A DNA stretch of 6,144 nt from NCBI GenBank assembly GCA_934644855.1, contig CAKUDJ010000058.1, positions 1 to 6,144 on the forward strand. Direction: 5' to 3'. Below, piece after piece: positions 5,526 to 6,144 of this stretch. Below the pieces are notes generated by a model. That model was not told the DNA's origin and made no database searches. It saw only the letters and a list, made by a program, of their open reading frames with translations. The translations under genes and the position numbers were made by a program. This DNA comes from an uncultured Elusimicrobiales bacterium. Its GTDB lineage: Bacteria > Elusimicrobiota > Elusimicrobia > Elusimicrobiales > Elusimicrobiaceae. The stretch's first letter is position 1, and each line of letters opens with the position of its first letter.

Positions 5526-6144
5526 CTAGATTTTTACCAGTCCCCGCGCAAAAACGTACGCCGCCACTACCGCAAATGCAATCAGCAGGCCGGCTACTTG
5601 CTTTTCCCCGCTTGTAAAAACAACCGGGGCCCCCTGTTGGCGGCGGGAATACACATACAGCGGTATTCCCAACGCTAAAAAAATCACCGCCAGGAACAAA
5701 TACTTAATGCCCGCCGCATACACCAGCCACACGCCGTACACTGTGCCCACCAGTGCCGTAAACAAGGCTCCGGCCCGCCCGGTGGACGCTATTTTGGCAT
5801 ATTCGCCGTCTTCCACCAGTTTCCACAAATAGCCGGTACTGGCCAAATACGCAGGCAACACCATGACCCCGGTTATGGAAAGCATGGTATTCCACGCATT
5901 GTTGGAAAAATACACCATTAAAATAGCCAGTTGCATTAAAATACTGGTCACCCAGAGCGATACACTCGGCGCGCCGTTTTGGTTTTCCCGCGCGAATTGC
6001 TTGGGGAAAGTGCCGTTTTGGGCGGCCGCCGCCGGGATTTCCGCCGCAATCATGGTCCAGGCTAACCAACTGGAAAGCACCGCAATCAAGAGGCCGGTAT
6101 TCATCACCCACGCGCCCCACGGGCCCACCACCTGTTCCAATACG
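5526..6144 (-). CDS. APC-superfamily amino-acid antiporter, arginine/ornithine (ArcD/YdgI) type, 5' truncated by window edge
   Basis: Only the C-terminal 206 residues are visible. The frame runs off the window, and the codon at 6140-6138 is a TTG inside the conserved LEQVVGPWGAW motif rather than a start. Family members have about 450-500 residues and 12 helices, so a little under half is present. The stretch IAAEIPAAAAQNGTFPKQF followed by ENQNGAP and SLWVTSILMQL is a hallmark of the basic amino acid/polyamine antiporter (APA) branch. That branch includes the arginine:ornithine exchanger of the arginine deiminase pathway. About six hydrophobic segments are visible, at roughly residues 14-33, 62-79, 88-107, 124-140, 144-160 and 181-200. 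It sits in the inner membrane. The exact substrate pair cannot be read from this part; lysine/cadaverine or similar exchange is an alternative. A strong hairpin follows the stop. Confidence 0.85.
   Translation of the reverse strand, partial: VLEQVVGPWGAWVMNTGLLIAVLSSWLAWTMIAAEIPAAAAQNGTFPKQFARENQNGAPSVSLWVTSILMQLAILMVYFSNNAWNTMLSITGVMVLPAYLASTGYLWKLVEDGEYAKIASTGRAGALFTALVGTVYGVWLVYAAGIKYLFLAVIFLALGIPLYVYSRRQQGAPVVFTSGEKQVAGLLIAFAVVAAYVFARGLVKI

Noticed and set aside
6138..6140. TTG as the start of the antiporter gene
   Set aside because: This codon is the Leu of the conserved internal LEQVVGPWG motif; at least half the protein lies beyond the window.
1..6144. Insertion sequences, CRISPR arrays, tRNA/rRNA genes, attachment sites, defence or toxin-antitoxin modules
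   Set aside because: I saw no repeats, terminal inverted repeats, cloverleaf-like segments or marker proteins; gaps are short and explained by promoters and terminators. The sirtuin is a stand-alone cobB-type protein, not a SIR2 defence fusion.

Overview
The window is compact bacterial chromosome of roughly balanced GC. It holds seven genes with short gaps (the longest is 135 bases) and no sign of mobile DNA, RNA genes or CRISPR. A YejM-like inner-membrane protein and signal-peptide-bearing exported proteins suggest a Gram-negative, probably host-associated bacterium. The mix of proteobacterial-like (YejM), clostridial-like (HD hydrolase, sirtuin) and secreted-protease genes does not fix the phylum. 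Elusimicrobiota or another deep-branching gut lineage would fit, but this is a low-confidence guess.

Layout. The plus-strand half (1-3261) carries the 3' part of a YejM/PbgA-like protein with a sulfatase-fold domain, then a small DUF805 membrane protein closed by a strong terminator. These are followed by a two-gene unit: an exported PLC-like/GDPD-superfamily phosphodiesterase and an HD-domain hydrolase, closed by a second terminator. The minus-strand half (3306-6144), read right to left, carries the 3' part of an arginine/ornithine-type APC antiporter, a terminator hairpin, a secreted metzincin-like zinc protease and a sirtuin. The two halves converge on a 44-base gap at 3262-3305.

How the parts relate. 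Envelope functions dominate: a YejM-like membrane protein, an exported phosphodiesterase, a secreted protease and an amino-acid antiporter. No single pathway links them.

The most notable signal is regulatory. The three genes that start a transcription unit and have well-fixed starts (1875 plus, 4040 minus, 5390 minus) lack a Shine-Dalgarno sequence. Each has a sigma70-type -10 box ending only 6-7 bases before the ATG, so transcription should begin at or next to the start codon (leaderless mRNA). The operon-internal HD gene has a textbook AAGGAG, and the DUF805 gene has AGGGAGG. At protein level, the YejM homologue keeps a full metal/nucleophile site that E. coli YejM lacks, the protease has HExxHxxGxxD with Asp as the likely third zinc ligand, and the sirtuin has a variant NAD-loop motif (PPFTG for the usual DFRG).
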